From assembly GCA_001600875.1 (NCBI GenBank), contig BCLD01000007.1:214281-278280 (forward strand): a stretch of 64,000 nucleotides of DNA, written 5' to 3'. Position 1 is the first letter of the stretch; each line of letters starts with the position of its first letter. This DNA comes from Solicoccozyma terricola. Its lineage: Eukaryota; Basidiomycota; Tremellomycetes; Filobasidiales; Piskurozymaceae. Position numbers and translations under genes: made by a program. The notes under the pieces were generated by a model, which saw only the letters and a program-made list of their open reading frames with translations, searched no databases and was not told the DNA's origin. Of the stretch, positions 1 to 11,468 are shown in pieces.

Positions 1-420
1 GGGGGGGGGGGGGGGGGGGGGGTCGTCTCGTAGTTTGTCTCTCACTATGACCATGGGAGAGATATCCCCTGTGTAGCAGTGTTCCATCTCGTACGTACCG
101 TACCCCCTCCAGCCCTCCATCCACACCATCCATCCACACCATCCATCCACATCATCCATGGACCCCCCTCCGCCATTCCCCTTCCCCGCTGAATTCGCCA
201 CCCCGCCACCCGATCCCACGTGTTCCGATCGAGCATCATCGAACGCATCATCATCCATCACATCGAACCGGGGGGGGGATATACGAGGATATGGACCGGG
301 TAACGGGTAACTAACCCACAACCATCACCTCGTTATATCACCTTCCTCTTATCGTCCTCTCCTCTATCCCTCTCATATTCATTAACTCCTACGACTTCTA
401 CGTACCCCGTTTTTTGGAAA
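1..420. other. Upstream non-coding region with poly-G start
   Basis: No gene is seen here. The window opens with 22 G in a row, which looks like an assembly-end homopolymer. Bases 117-160 hold imperfect tandem copies of a CCATCCACA-type unit, and a further G run lies near 269-277. The stretch just before 421 is probably the promoter and 5' UTR of the FAD oxidoreductase gene. Confidence 0.5.
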
Positions 421-1005
421 TGAGGATCGCTATTGTTGGATCGGGAGTATCAGGTCTCGCAGCTACTTGGGTATGTTCCCCCCCCCCCCCTTCCTCCCCT
501 AACATCTGATGATAGAGGGGGTGTTCACCACACCTCCTCTAACCACATGGAAAAACCCTTCGTGTTATGGTTGCGGTTTAACTGATCGTTTCGGCGATTT
601 GCGCGGGGGGCGGGGGGGGGAACAGGCACTTAATGAATTCTCAGAACATGAAGTGAATTTATATGAATCAGGGGATTATGTAGGTGGACATACACATACT
701 GTGTTGTTTGAACGTGAGTTGGGTGGGGGATTTTTTTTCTCTTTTGGGGGAGGGGAGAAAATGAATGGACGGTTGATGAAGATTTGAAACATTCCGGGTT
801 TGGGTCCAACAGGTGATGGTAAAGAACCTATTGATGTAGATACGTAAGTTCGATTTTTATTTATTTTTCTCTCCCTTTCTTCGAAGCGCTGGAGCATATC
901 TCCGAATTTACCTTTCTATCACAAACAGTGGTTTCGTTAGTCTGCCATCCTACACCTACATACACCAACGACCCCGCATTTAATCCTCATACCTCCCCCC
1001 CCTTC

Positions 1006-1041
<36 letters not shown>

Positions 1042-3236
1042 CGGCGCCAACAGATCGTATGCAACCCCCCAACATACCCCAATTTCCTTTCTTTCCTATC
1101 CCACAACCAAATCCCAACCTTACCAACCACCATGACATTTTCCATTTCTCGTGATAAGGGATTCTTTGAATGGGCAGGAGGTTTAGGATTTAATGGATTA
1201 TTCTGTCAATTGAGGAATTTAGGGAATCCAAGAGTTTATAGAATGGTTTGGGACGTGATTAGATTTAATCTATTTGCTTTGGATTTGATTGATGAGGAGG
1301 AGGAGAATGATGATGTGGATGTGGATGAGGATGTGGATGTGGATGAGAGTGATGATATCGCGGGTACGGGACAAACGAACGGCAGGGATGTAAGAGAATC
1401 AAAGGAATTAAGTATTGGAGAGTATTTGGAAAGGGAAGGGTATAGTGATGCGTTCAAAGAGGATTATTTGTTGGTGAGTCGGGGAGAGCAGAAGGAAAAA
1501 GATATTGGGATTGGCTGATTTTAAACAGCGATTTGATCGTGTGGGGGGGTTGGGGTTTTTTTTTGTTTTTGTTTTTTTTCGTGGGATGTTAGCCAATGAC
1601 TGCTGCAATGTATGTATTCCGTCTCCTTTCTCGCATTATGTCCATATACGAAAATACATCGTTACTGAACTGAGCTCCTTTTTGGGTGCGTTTTCTTCCT
1701 TTTTTTTTGGGGGGGCGATTTAGTTGGTCAACTCCTGCAGATAAATGTGCACTCGATTTCCCAGCTCGGACTCTTGTTCGTTTTTTCCATAATCATCATT
1801 TAATGCAAGTTACTGGGAAACCAAAATGGTTGACTGTTAAAGGAGGCTCGTGAGTTGTCCTGTTCCTTCGTCTTATCGTGTGGCTATGTCGACAAAAAAA
1901 AAAAAAAAAAAAAACGTGTTGATGGAGAAAAAAAAAAACCCCCCCGAACTCGCACGAAAACAGTAAGCTATACGTCGATTCGATCATTAATAAATTACCA
2001 GCTGTGAATCTACATCTCAATACGAAGATTCAAGCGATCACACCGAGAGATGATCAAGTTGTTTTGGTCGAAGAGAATGGTACAATACATGAATACGATC
2101 ATGTTATCATCGCGTACGTCCTCTCCCTTCCCTTATCAACTTAGAAAAATCAAGCTGCGACCAACGTTATACACCCCTCCACCGCTATACTAGAACCCAT
2201 TCAGATACAACTCTGCAAATGCTTGAAAATGGAGGCGGGCCAACAGTAGAAGAGGAGGAAATTTTGGGTTCTTTCGAATGGAGTAAAAACGAAGCGGTGT
2301 TACATTGGGATCAGAGGGTGAGCTTCGGGGTGGGAGATGGGGATTATTTGGTGATTGCTGACGAGACGATGGGTTAGTTTATGCCGATTCGTAAAAAGGC
2401 TTGGTCAGGTGAATCTCATCCTTGAGACTTCGGGGATTGTTCAAAGGAAACTGATATTTCTTCTTCTGGTAGCTTGGAACTACCTCACGTCTTCGAAAAA
2501 CCCAAGTGGGAACCCCTCGACCGCTGAATCATCCGTCAACACCGTTTCTCTGTTCGTCTCTGGATTATTCATTCCAGGGGGGGCGCACCCGATGCTGACT
2601 CCGCCTCTGCATACAGAACATACGGAATGAATGATCTCCAGCATTTACCACGTTCACGACATGGTGATGTATTCGTGACTCTTAATCCACCATTCGAGGT
2701 CGATGAGAAGAAGACTGTTGGACGATGGAAATACGAGCACCCGATGTATTCGGCAAAGGTGAACTTGGGATAGAGCGACGACGTGAAGTCCCACGTTTGT
2801 GCTGAGACCAGGAGACTTTTAAACCGTGCAGAGCGTTCAAGCACAACATCGTCTACCAGAAATCCAAAACCAACGTCGTATGACATTCGCCGGTGCATGG
2901 ACCAACTACGGATTCCACGAGGACGGATTCACATCAGGACTAAAGATCGCCGTCAATACATTCGGAGCAAAATGTCCTTTCCCTATTTTACCAGCTGCAC
3001 GTTCCATCGAACGACAGGTGATCGCTCGAGCGGTGGTAGCGTATGCAGAGAGTGGGAGGAGGTGGATAGCGGAGAGTGTGGTGTGGTATTACTTTGCGTG
3101 GGGCGTGGTGGTGGTGTTACTGTGGCTGGAGCAGGTGATGGCGGCGGTGGGTATGGAGGGCTGGGGGAAGGAGGTGAATGCGGTGAGGGGATTCTGGGTG
3201 GACAGAGAAGGGAGGGTTGGTGGAAGAAGGCGATGA
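421..3236 (+). CDS. FAD-dependent oxidoreductase, COG2907 type (amine-oxidase-like)
   Basis: Predicted flavoprotein of the amine-oxidase superfamily, COG2907 group; its substrate is unknown. The first exon encodes MRIAIVGSGVSGLAATW, a GxGxxG dinucleotide-binding fold. Joining exons in phase gives further family motifs: GDYVGGHTHT, then DTGFIVCNPPTYPNF, the TMTFSIS and EWAGGLGFNGLF blocks, NPPFEVDE..GRWKYEHPMYSAK, and near the end MTFAGAWTNYGFHEDGFTSG, the classic C-terminal FAD-contact block. A hydrophobic stretch near the C terminus (VVWYYFAWGVVVVLLW) could anchor it in a membrane. About ten introns are needed. Two exons are tiny: 929-935 (7 nt, giving GF of DTGFIV) and 1593-1609 (17 nt). 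The introns carry long C and G homopolymers. A GATGTGGATGTG repeat at 1311-1355 encodes an acidic Asp/Val insert. Some splice sites are inferred only. Confidence 0.85.
929..935 (+). other. 7-nt microexon of the COG2907 gene
   Basis: The sequence between acceptor ...AAACAG and donor GTTAGT is TGGTTTC. Joined to the preceding exon (ending GATAC) and the next exon (starting ATCGTATGC) it gives D-T-G-F-I-V, the conserved motif of the family. Without it the GF pair is missing and the frame breaks. Confidence 0.75.
1007..1040 (+). repeat. 34-nt poly-C run inside an intron
   Basis: Uninterrupted C homopolymer between the 7-nt microexon and the next exon of the COG2907 gene, on the sense strand. It is followed directly by GCGGCGCCAACAG, the acceptor. 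Its exact length is doubtful because long homopolymers sequence badly. Confidence 0.8.
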
Positions 3237-3444
3237 CGATGAGGATGACTGGAGCGGGTGGCGATGATTAGATATACAAATGATTACGTCATCGACGCGA
3301 ACTGTGCTCTTCTCCACTGCTGTGTTCCACTCTGCTACATTCACCTCGCAGCCATCCACTTCACTCACCATCTCTTCCCACATTCCCCACGATTATCCAC
3401 CCCTCTCACACCTCGTCATTCAAGTCCTCGTCCGCTCCCCACTC

Positions 3445-6400
3445 ATGCAAGCAGCAGACCCTCGTCTCCCATGGCCTACCCATCTACCCGACCAATGTAC
3501 CCAAATCCTTTCCTTCTGCGGAACATGGTTGTCCCTCTACGCAGACGTCAGAGCATTCGTCGAAGCTCGTGCAGCATTAGAAAGAGAGTATGGTCAGAAA
3601 CTTCAAGCGTTGACGAGGAAATTGGCGGAGAAGAAGGATAGAAAGGCGATGAGTTATTGTGTGGGAGATGAACCTGCGAAGATGTGGGATACAGGGATGG
3701 AATCGAGGAGGTGCGTGTGATAGTGTTCCGGACCAGCACAGTTTGGGTGGATGAGGGTTTCTGATGTGGAATGTTTGAATTTCTATCATATAGCACTTTT
3801 GTCAAGGCAATCACATCTCATCTCAACACTCTCGAGAACACTGCATCCGAACACATCAAACTAGCCGATGATCTTCAAGCTCAAGTGATCGATGAGTTGA
3901 AACGTGGAGAAAAGAAAAAAGAGGAGAGTCGAAAGAAGGTAAGGGTGTTCTAAGGGTGGGTATCGAGGTGATTGCTGATGTTGTCGTGGTTGCCATTGGA
4001 TGCGGACCTAGTTGCAAGGCTATTTCCAACAGGTCGTTGAGGAGCGAGATAGATTTTATCATGGGAGAGAAAAGGTGGGCAGAATTATGTCTCTTAAATG
4101 AGTTGGGAACGCAAGGAATTCAAGCTCACAGTGGTCAACCTACTAACCGGATTCCAGGCTCGATCCAAAGTAAGCTCCTCCGGCGTTTGCATCATCGCAA
4201 CCACCTACTGAAGAGCAACCCCTTTGTTACAGTATTTCGACGCATGTTCAGAAACCGACTCTTCGCGTCTGAAACTTGAGAAACTCCCAGCTGGTGATCG
4301 ACATGCTGATAGATACCAGTCAACATACAAAAAGGCAACTACGGATATGAATACCGCCAAGAATGATTACATCTTGAGTATTCAGGTGGCTAATGAGATT
4401 AAGAGGAGGTTTTATGATGTTGATATGCCAGGTATCACGTCGGAATTACGTAGGTTTATGACTGGGGAGGGGGAATATCTTGGTTCCCGTTCTATCTGAA
4501 TTGATGAATTCCTTGTACATTCTTTCAGAAACCTTCCACGGCGGTACCGAACACCGACTGTCTTTCCTCCTCTCCCACTCCTCGACAATATACAACAACC
4601 TATACACTAAACTATCCACCCAATGCTCCTCCATCGCCAATGCATACTCCCCACTTGACATCGGCTCCGATCAAGATCTATACGCGGAATTCAATATCAG
4701 AGCGTTCACTCTTCCCCCGGATTGGACTTGGGATCCTTGTCCTGGTTATTATGCGGATGAACAAATGATCGTTGGTCAAGGAGGAGGAGAAGAGGTGGTT
4801 TATTTGCAGAATAGATTGGGAAAAAGTAGGAAAGAAAAGGAACGATTGACGATTATGATGAATGGACAAAGTGGGTGTGCCTCGTTTCTAGGAAACCAAT
4901 TTTCCAAAAGCTGAAATGGGAGTTTTCTTTTTACTGAAGGATCGGAAATCATCGCCTCCCGTGAACTCGTCTCCTCTTATTCTCTTAATCGTGGTCTTGG
5001 AGATCCGGATGACGTCGCAGACGTGAGTGTGCGATGGATGAGGAGCTGTCCATTAACCCCGTTGACGGGCATACCCATTCCTGCAGACCATGGTGTCAAC
5101 GTTGAGAGATATGACACTCCTCGCGATGAAACAGGAAGCCCTTTCTGTAGAGGTGCAAACACTGGAACTTGCTCTTGGTGGTCAGTCTGATATTACCTGT
5201 AGTGTGGCTCTGTCGGAGCAGATGGAATGACCAGCTTAAAAACACCCTTTATGCAGATGAACAGGGGGCTCAACAACCACACGATTTCAAACCTGCTTCT
5301 TTTACTATTCCTACGCCGTGCGACTATTGCAAGGTAGAGTGACGGACGCGTATTGCGACGGTCTGTGGTGTAGGGACTGACATCGCGACACCCCGACCAC
5401 AGTCGTCAATATGGGGTATATCAAAAGGTGGAGTCACCTGTAAGCTATGTGGCTGCAATGTTCATCAGAAATGTGAACTCAAGGTGAATCCTATGCCGAT
5501 AAACCGGTTACATACTCACCAGAAGACGGGAACTTACTTCTCCCCCCCCCCCCCCGGGGTCATTTAGATGCCTGCAAACTGCCACGCCTCCTCGTCCGTT
5601 ACTCCCGTCGATACCCGCCCCAAGCGCACATCCATGGCTATGGGTTTAGGACGACGAGATACTACCTCGAGCACCTTCTCTCACCATCGCGCCCAATCGA
5701 CTTCATCAGCTGGTGGTCCTTCCGAAGGTTCCCCTGGAGTCCCAACATCTACATCTCATCACACTCTTGCAAACATCCGGCATTCCTTTGCACCTCGAAG
5801 AAAATCATCTGATATTCCTCAATCACCGAATGGAGGACCGACATCAGCTATTGAGAATGCAATTCATTTACCTCCTCCGCATGCCATGTCACATCTCGAT
5901 TACTCGAGTGGTTTGTTCCCAATGACGGATTCCCCATCAGGGACGTATCAGGGAACAGGACAAGGAATACCGCAGGGATCAAGACCTCCTCCACCTTCTC
6001 AAGGAATGACAACAGGGAGATCGCCGAATATCGAAGAGGAGAGTCCGTTCGAGGACGTTAGGGCTGGATTGAAGAGTGCGAGTGTCATGTGGGATTTTGA
6101 GAAGAGTGATGATGATGAGGTTACAGTGAGGAGTGAGTTTTAGATCGCAATTTTGCGCTGCACTGCGTTTGGGTTGGGGAGGGGAGCTGACTTGATTCGT
6201 TTCTTTCCGGGTCCTGGTAGAGGGTGAGACGGTGCATATCATTGACGATGATGATGGTTCTGGATGGGTAAAGGTGTTGACTGCACAACATCGGGAAGGA
6301 CTGGTACCTTCCGAGTATGTATCGATACAGTCGGATGGGATTCGGACTGGCGGAGGACGACAACAGGCACCACCAGGACGGGTGTTGCCACCGGCGGCCT

Positions 6401-6706
6401 CTGAATCGACGGGTAGCTCAAGCACAAGCTTGGCTAATCCATTTGGAATGGGTGAGTCGGGGTCGGAACTTGTTCTGTGGGGGGAGGGAGGTAATGAGAG
6501 TGGATCTGATAATGGATACATGAAACGACTACAGTGGTAGCGCTGTATGACTATACTGCGACGGACGGGGATGAGATGTCGCTCCAGGCTGGACAGACGT
6601 ATCACCTGTCGTCTATTGGCAAGATGTATGGGGAAGGGTGGTGGGAGTTGATGCAGCCGAACGGCGAGGCGAGGGTTGCGCCTGCCAACTACCTGAAGGA
6701 GGTGTG
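3445..6706 (+). CDS. BZZ1: BZZ1-like F-BAR/C1/SH3 protein
   Basis: Actin-patch and endocytosis regulator that binds curved membrane through its F-BAR domain and recruits WASP-family activators through SH3 domains. Domains in order: an F-BAR region from the start (LYADVRAFVEARAALEREYG, then KAITSHLNTLENTASEHIKL and later AKNDYILSIQVANEIKRRFY); an LDIGSDQDLYAEFNIRAFTLP segment typical of Bzz1; a C1 zinc finger spread over three exons near 5280-5590 (His, then CDYCK, CKLCGCNVHQKCELK and PANC); a Ser/Pro-rich linker; a first SH3 (SVMWDFEKSDDDEVTVRKGE...GLVPSEYV, needing a GTGAGT intron near 6130); and a last SH3 (VALYDYTATDGDEMSL...APANYLKEV) ending at the stop. The ATG at 3445 is the first that leads directly into the F-BAR; a longer in-frame upstream start cannot be excluded. 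A 14-nt C run (5542-5555) lies in the C1 intron. Confidence 0.88.
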
Positions 6707-7010
6707 AGGTGTGGGCGGAGGGGGGGTGGGGAGCTGTGGGAGCTGTTGGAGCTGTGGGTGCTGCTGTAGGTGCTGCTGTGGCTACTGTCGTTGCTGCCCG
6801 AGTTGTGCCGATGTCCACCGTGCCCGATGAAATTAAACGGAACGCGGCTCCGGGCTGGACGGTTCAGGCGCCATTTCGAAAAAAAGGGCTGGAAGCAGTA
6901 TTTCGTGTTTCCCCATCTTGACATCCAGTTGCATTCTATCTATCACCACCACCACCACCACCACTCAATCACCACTCATTCACCACTCCATATCCTCCCA
7001 CCCACCCATC
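6707..7010. promoter_or_regulatory. BZZ1-MIR1 intergenic region
   Basis: No gene recognised. It holds a GCTGTGGGAGCTGTTG-type microsatellite (about 6727-6800) and a CCA repeat near 6944-6965 just before the phosphate carrier start, presumably its promoter and 5' UTR. Confidence 0.4.
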
Positions 7011-9439
7011 ATGGTCGCTCGTGTCAACCCATTCTTCGCTTCCACCAACACCTTCTTCGCACCCTCCGTCGGTGAGAAGATCGACAATGCCACCGCCCGC
7101 GTCGAGGAGCTCGCCGCAAAGGCCAAGGCCGAGAGTGCTGCAGTAAAGGACCAGGCTTACAGCAAGGTTCAGGATATCACGGAGGTCGCAAAAGTCAGCG
7201 TTAAGCCAAACCCAGTCGGTGTGGATTTGTATGCGAGGTGAGTGTGTTGGGAGAGCGGGTAGTCGGAGTAGGAATGGGAGTGGTGTGCGGGTGGGGACGG
7301 AATTACGAAAAACAAAGTCCTCCGTTAAGGGTAGTGGACTGGCAGGATGCCGGAGCTCAGTTCTATCGGCTGGGTAACCCTGAGCTGCTGTTCTGCAAAA
7401 GCTCTTCAGCTTGCCAAAACAAAGAACAAAGAAAAAAAGAGAAAAAAAAAAAAAAAAAAAAAAAAACTCAAAAGATTAGCGAAATATGACCCTTTTCCGA
7501 ATGAACGGTCAAAAAATGTTATGGGAAGGCGAACCATCATCGAATGGGATGTCTCTACATTGATCTCGCTATGTGCTGCCGACTTTTCGTCGCTCACATA
7601 ACAGCAGATGTTCGACATCTGAATGTCCGACTGGTTCTGCTGGACAAACCCCCTTTCTCCAAGCGGTTATTCAATCTCCGCCACAGATTTCGAATTTACC
7701 CATCGTCGTCAGCTTGGTTTGCGAATAAATAAAAAAAGCAGACTGGGTACTGGATGTTGTATCTGAACACGGGCCTTCTACTCGAACACGTTCGTGGCTG
7801 CAGACCGAATTCGTCGGCGGCGCCTTCAATGACACGTTCGCGATCGGCGGTGATGCGAGATGATCTCGAGAGAAATATCCCGGCGGACCCCTTATCCAGA
7901 AAACTAACAAATCTTTTCTGTTTTCTCACCTTATCTCCACAGGTTCGCTGTTGCTGGTGCTCTCGGTTGTGCCGTCACCCACGGTGCCTTGACCCCAGTC
8001 GACGTCGTAAAGACCCGTATCCAACTCGAGCCAGAGGTGTACAACAAGGTGAGTGATCCCACCTTTATCAATTTCTTGACCGCGTATGAGGAATTGCAAA
8101 TAGAGAAAGAGAGAGAGAGAGAATACTGATGATGGGGACCGCGGTCTCGGTTTTTGCAGGGTATGGTCGGTGGTTTCCGTCAGGTTATCGCCAAGGAAGG
8201 TGCTGGTGCTCTCTTGACTGGTTTGGGTCCAACTGTTTTGGGTTACTCTCTCCAGGGTGCTCTCAAGTTCGGAGGGTGAGTGTTTTTTTTTAAATGGTCA
8301 CCTGATGAAATCTCGAGAGAGCGAATATTTCCTGACGAAACGCCTGCACGACTTTTTCTATACCTCAGTTACGAGTTCTGGAAAAAGACCGCTATCGAGT
8401 TCTTCGGTGTCGACAAGGCTCGTGAGAACCGACAGGCCATCTACCTCGGAGCATCTGGTATCGCCGAGTTCTTCGCCGATATCGCTTTGTGCCCATTGGA
8501 GGCTACCCGTATCAGGTTGGTCTCTCAACCGACTTTTGCAAACGGTTTGATCGGTGGTTTCGCTAGGATCGCAAGGGAGGAGGGTTTGGGTGGTTTCTAC
8601 GCTGGGTGAGTTGGAGGGAAATTGCTTGGAATGGTTTGGTGAGGGGGATTACAACGTCTAACGGGGGGGTTTTTCGTTTCAACCAACCAGTTTCGGTCCC
8701 ATCCTCTTCAAGCAGGTTCCATACACCATGGCCAAGTTCGCTGTTTACGAGGTCGCTTCGGAGAAGATCATCGCCACCACCGGTAAAACCAAGGCCGAGC
8801 TTTCAGGTACCCAGAGCACCACTATCAACCTTGGTGCTGGTTTGATTGCCGGTATGGCTGCTGCTGTTATTTCTCAACCCGCCGATACCTTGTTGTCCAA
8901 GATCAACAAGACCAAGGGTGCACCAGGAGAGGGTATTGCCTCCAGGTTGGTCACGATGGCTAAGCAGTTGGGTCCAAAGGGTTTGTTCACTGGTATGAGT
9001 GCTCGTCTTGTCATGATTGTGAGTAGGGAGGATGGTTGGTGGTTGGTGGTGGTGACGACGACTGGAGAACTGATGACGACGTTGTTCTTGCTCTTTTTAG
9101 GGTACCCTCACTGCCGGTCAATTCATGATCTACGGTGAGTCTGAATGCTACTTGTTGCCTTTTTTCTTTTCGAACTATCAAAACTCATACTCCCCTCATG
9201 CCTCTCCGCAGATGACGTGAGGAACTTGATGCATACCCCACAATTCAGCTGATGAGTCACTTTTACTGATATATAATATCGTCTCGGTTTTTTTTTTCAC
9301 ATTCACAGATCAAGAAGGCCCTCGGAGCCAAGGGTGGTGCCGAGTAAGTTGATCCCCCCCCCCCCCGGGTGGCCCCATCTCGCAGATCACTGACTCACTA
9401 TCGATCGACCAACACAGGATCGCCAAGGTCCCGAAGTAA
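7011..9439 (+). CDS. MIR1: Mitochondrial phosphate carrier
   Basis: Inner-membrane carrier that imports inorganic phosphate into the mitochondrial matrix for ATP synthesis. The three repeats of the mitochondrial carrier fold each show the P-x-D/E-x-x-K/R signature: [26 protein letters not shown] and [34 protein letters not shown] and [13 protein letters not shown] match Mir1. The product is about 370 residues with a roughly 75-residue N-terminal extension. Intron 1 is long (7238-7942, 705 nt). The last part needs a 5-nt exon (9212-9216): [28 protein letters not shown], with a final small exon after an intron holding 13 C. Reading through the 5-nt exon's donor would give a different ending, HTPQFS and stop. 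Confidence 0.95.
9212..9216 (+). other. MIR1: 5-nt microexon of MIR1
   Basis: ATGAC lies between a CCGCAG acceptor and a GTGAGG donor. It completes TAC-GAT-GAC-ATC-AAG (YDDIK). Skipping it would give TAC-GAT-CAA and a shifted frame, so it is required for the usual family C terminus. Confidence 0.8.
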
Positions 9440-10094
9440 ACGACTATCTTGTTCGTTTGTACGTACGGTGCTGTCGTCAGGTATATATAGAAATACAATT
9501 TCGATGCCCCCTCCCCCACCCAGAGGTTGCCACCCCACTACGGATCGGGGACCGTCGCTGGCCGCCCAACAATCCGCGGTGCAGTTTCTCTCCGCGTGGC
9601 GGTTCCCAAAGTTTCCCTCGATCCCCGATTCCCTGGCGTAATAATTGAAATCTAAAAAGACGATGCAAACGTTCCCTGTAGTCTGGAACCATCGGTTCGA
9701 TCTGGAACCAACGAGGGATGTGGATCCCATAGAGATCGTGGGAATCCTCGATCAAACACATCGTTTTGATGGGGATTCTTTTGGGTAAGACGATAAACCG
9801 GAATGGGCGGCGCGCGGTGAGGAGTAGAGCCTGCTTGGGTGGTTCAAAGGAAAGGACTTGCTCCTCTTAAATTTTTCGTTCTTTGTACGTCATGGCCGCC
9901 AGATTAAATCCCTTCGATCTTGTGGGGAATTGTATCCCGATCTGTCTCTGTAGTAGAGTATATAATCCCAATATGGAGCCACCCATCGACTGTTTCCCCC
10001 ACTCCACACCACACAAAGCACTCTGTCAAAACACAGTCATCAACCCACCCACCCCCACTACTTCTAAGCCCCCTACTCCTCCATATCTTGAATC
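9440..10094. promoter_or_regulatory. Intergenic region 3' of MIR1
   Basis: No gene found. TATA-like stretches occur at about 9480-9489 (TATATATAG) and 9958-9966 (TATATAATC); the second is about 130 nt before the next ATG and could belong to its promoter. Confidence 0.35.
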
Positions 10095-10472
10095 ATGTCA
10101 AACCCTATCCCAGTCGTTTCAGATGAAACAGAAGAAATCCCAACTCAATCAGCTGAATCATTAGATGCTGAAGCTACTCGATCGGAAGAAACAGGTACAA
10201 TTTCTCAAAGTGGGTCGGGGGGTTCAAAACCTTGCTTTTGCGGTTGTTATTTACCTCTGGGAAACTTACATGATTTTTTTTTTTTTTAAACCATCCACTA
10301 CTTTCGTCGTGGTTACAATTTAGATGAAGTATCAGCGTTGAAACAATCAATTGGAGGAGGAGAAATCCTTGATGATTCTAAAAACAAGAGAGAAGGAATG
10401 CAAACGAGGGGTGTGAAGCAGGATGCATACAAGCAGGAGAAGGAAATTGACAGTGTTGATTTAGAGCAGTAG
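10095..10472 (+). CDS. Small acidic protein of unknown function
   Basis: A two-exon gene for an 82-residue protein. Exon 1 is 10095-10194 and exon 2 is 10324-10472; joining GTACAA to TTTAG keeps the frame (...RSEET-DEVSALKQS...). The protein starts MSNPIPVVSDETEEIPTQ and is rich in Glu, Asp, Ser and Gln, with no membrane segment and no recognised domain; it is probably disordered. A TATA-like box precedes it. I do not recognise the family. Support comes from the in-phase intron and the coding-like composition. Confidence 0.55.
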
Positions 10473-10649
10473 AGCGGGCGGAAAGTGGGGGAAAGAAACC
10501 TGGATGGAAGAACAGTAGTTGTAATAATACCTGATGGTCGATGTGGATGCTGGGCAGCTGGTGGTGGATTTGCCACCGGGTGGGATGACGTGTCACGTGT
10601 TCACAGTCTCGCAAGAAAGAGCATTCCCCCCTCCCCCCTCCGTTTGAAT

Positions 10650-11468
10650 ATGTCCAACCCATCGACTCTTTCATCCACTATGGATCTCTCATTCAACCTC
10701 GTAGCATCCAGTAAATCAGTCTCATCTTACCCCCACCCACCCCCCCTCCTGATTAAACCCTTCCTCCAATAAACCCGGGTGGATAAATCGCATGGAGGAA
10801 ACCCTCCCCTCCTTCCCACGTACGAACTCGATGTACTAACCCACCCNCCCCCNCCCCTCCACATTCTCTCTCCTTCGTTCGATGAATCAACAAAAAAAAA
10901 ATTAACGAAACACAGAATGTGAAGCTCAATTAGCAGCTTATCAACAAGTACGTTACTTTCCATTTTTTTTTGGGTCCTTTTTTTCCCCCTTCGATACGAA
11001 AATCCCAATATGATTTGATCAACCAATAACCCAATTGATGATTTTCGTGTTCTGAACCTTTTCAGTGCGTGCTTAAGAATAAAGATGGAGATTGGGCTGC
11101 AGCTTGTAAACAGCAATCTAATAATTTAACAAGATGTGCAGATGATAGGTGAGTGTAACGCTCATATTGTGCGGTGGTTGGGAGGGGAGAGGGGGGAAAT
11201 AAGGAGGCTTACCATCACCTATTCTCCCCAAACTTCCTCGCTTCGACCATGCCATACTCCCTCTCCCCCCTCCCCCACCCACCCACCCAGTATCCCACAT
11301 CTAACAACACTCAAAACCCAATGCTCTACACAAATATCAAATTACTCTACATGTCTCAACACCGCTTCTGAATCCAAACTTTCCGATTCGGAAATACAAG
11401 AGAAATGTAGTGGATTGTTGAAAGGGTTATGGGAATGTTGTGAGAGGGTGTTAGGGGAAGGAAAATGA
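10650..11468 (+). CDS. CHCHD5: Twin CX9C mitochondrial protein, CHCHD5/MIX14 family
   Basis: Small intermembrane-space protein of the CHCH class, normally imported and oxidised by the Mia40 relay. Spliced in phase, the product contains four CX9C motifs arranged as two pairs: C-EAQLAAYQQ-C with C-KQQSNNLTR-C, then C-STQISNYST-C with C-SGLLKGLWE-C, and ends ERVLGEGK. Two twin-CX9C hairpins in a protein of about 110 residues match human CHCHD5 and yeast Mix14. Three introns are needed; the first contains a C-rich stretch with two Ns (near 10846-10855). The start MSNPSTLSSTMDL is the first ATG of the open exon. The molecular role of this family is not well known. Confidence 0.85.

Noticed and set aside
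1..22. Poly-G window start as a telomere end
   Set aside because: A pure G homopolymer has no telomeric unit; similar runs occur inside genes, so it is more likely an assembly or sequencing artefact.
9660..9730. tRNA-like GGTTCGATC box
   Set aside because: A partial B-box-like match only; no cloverleaf with a 7-bp acceptor stem could be drawn.
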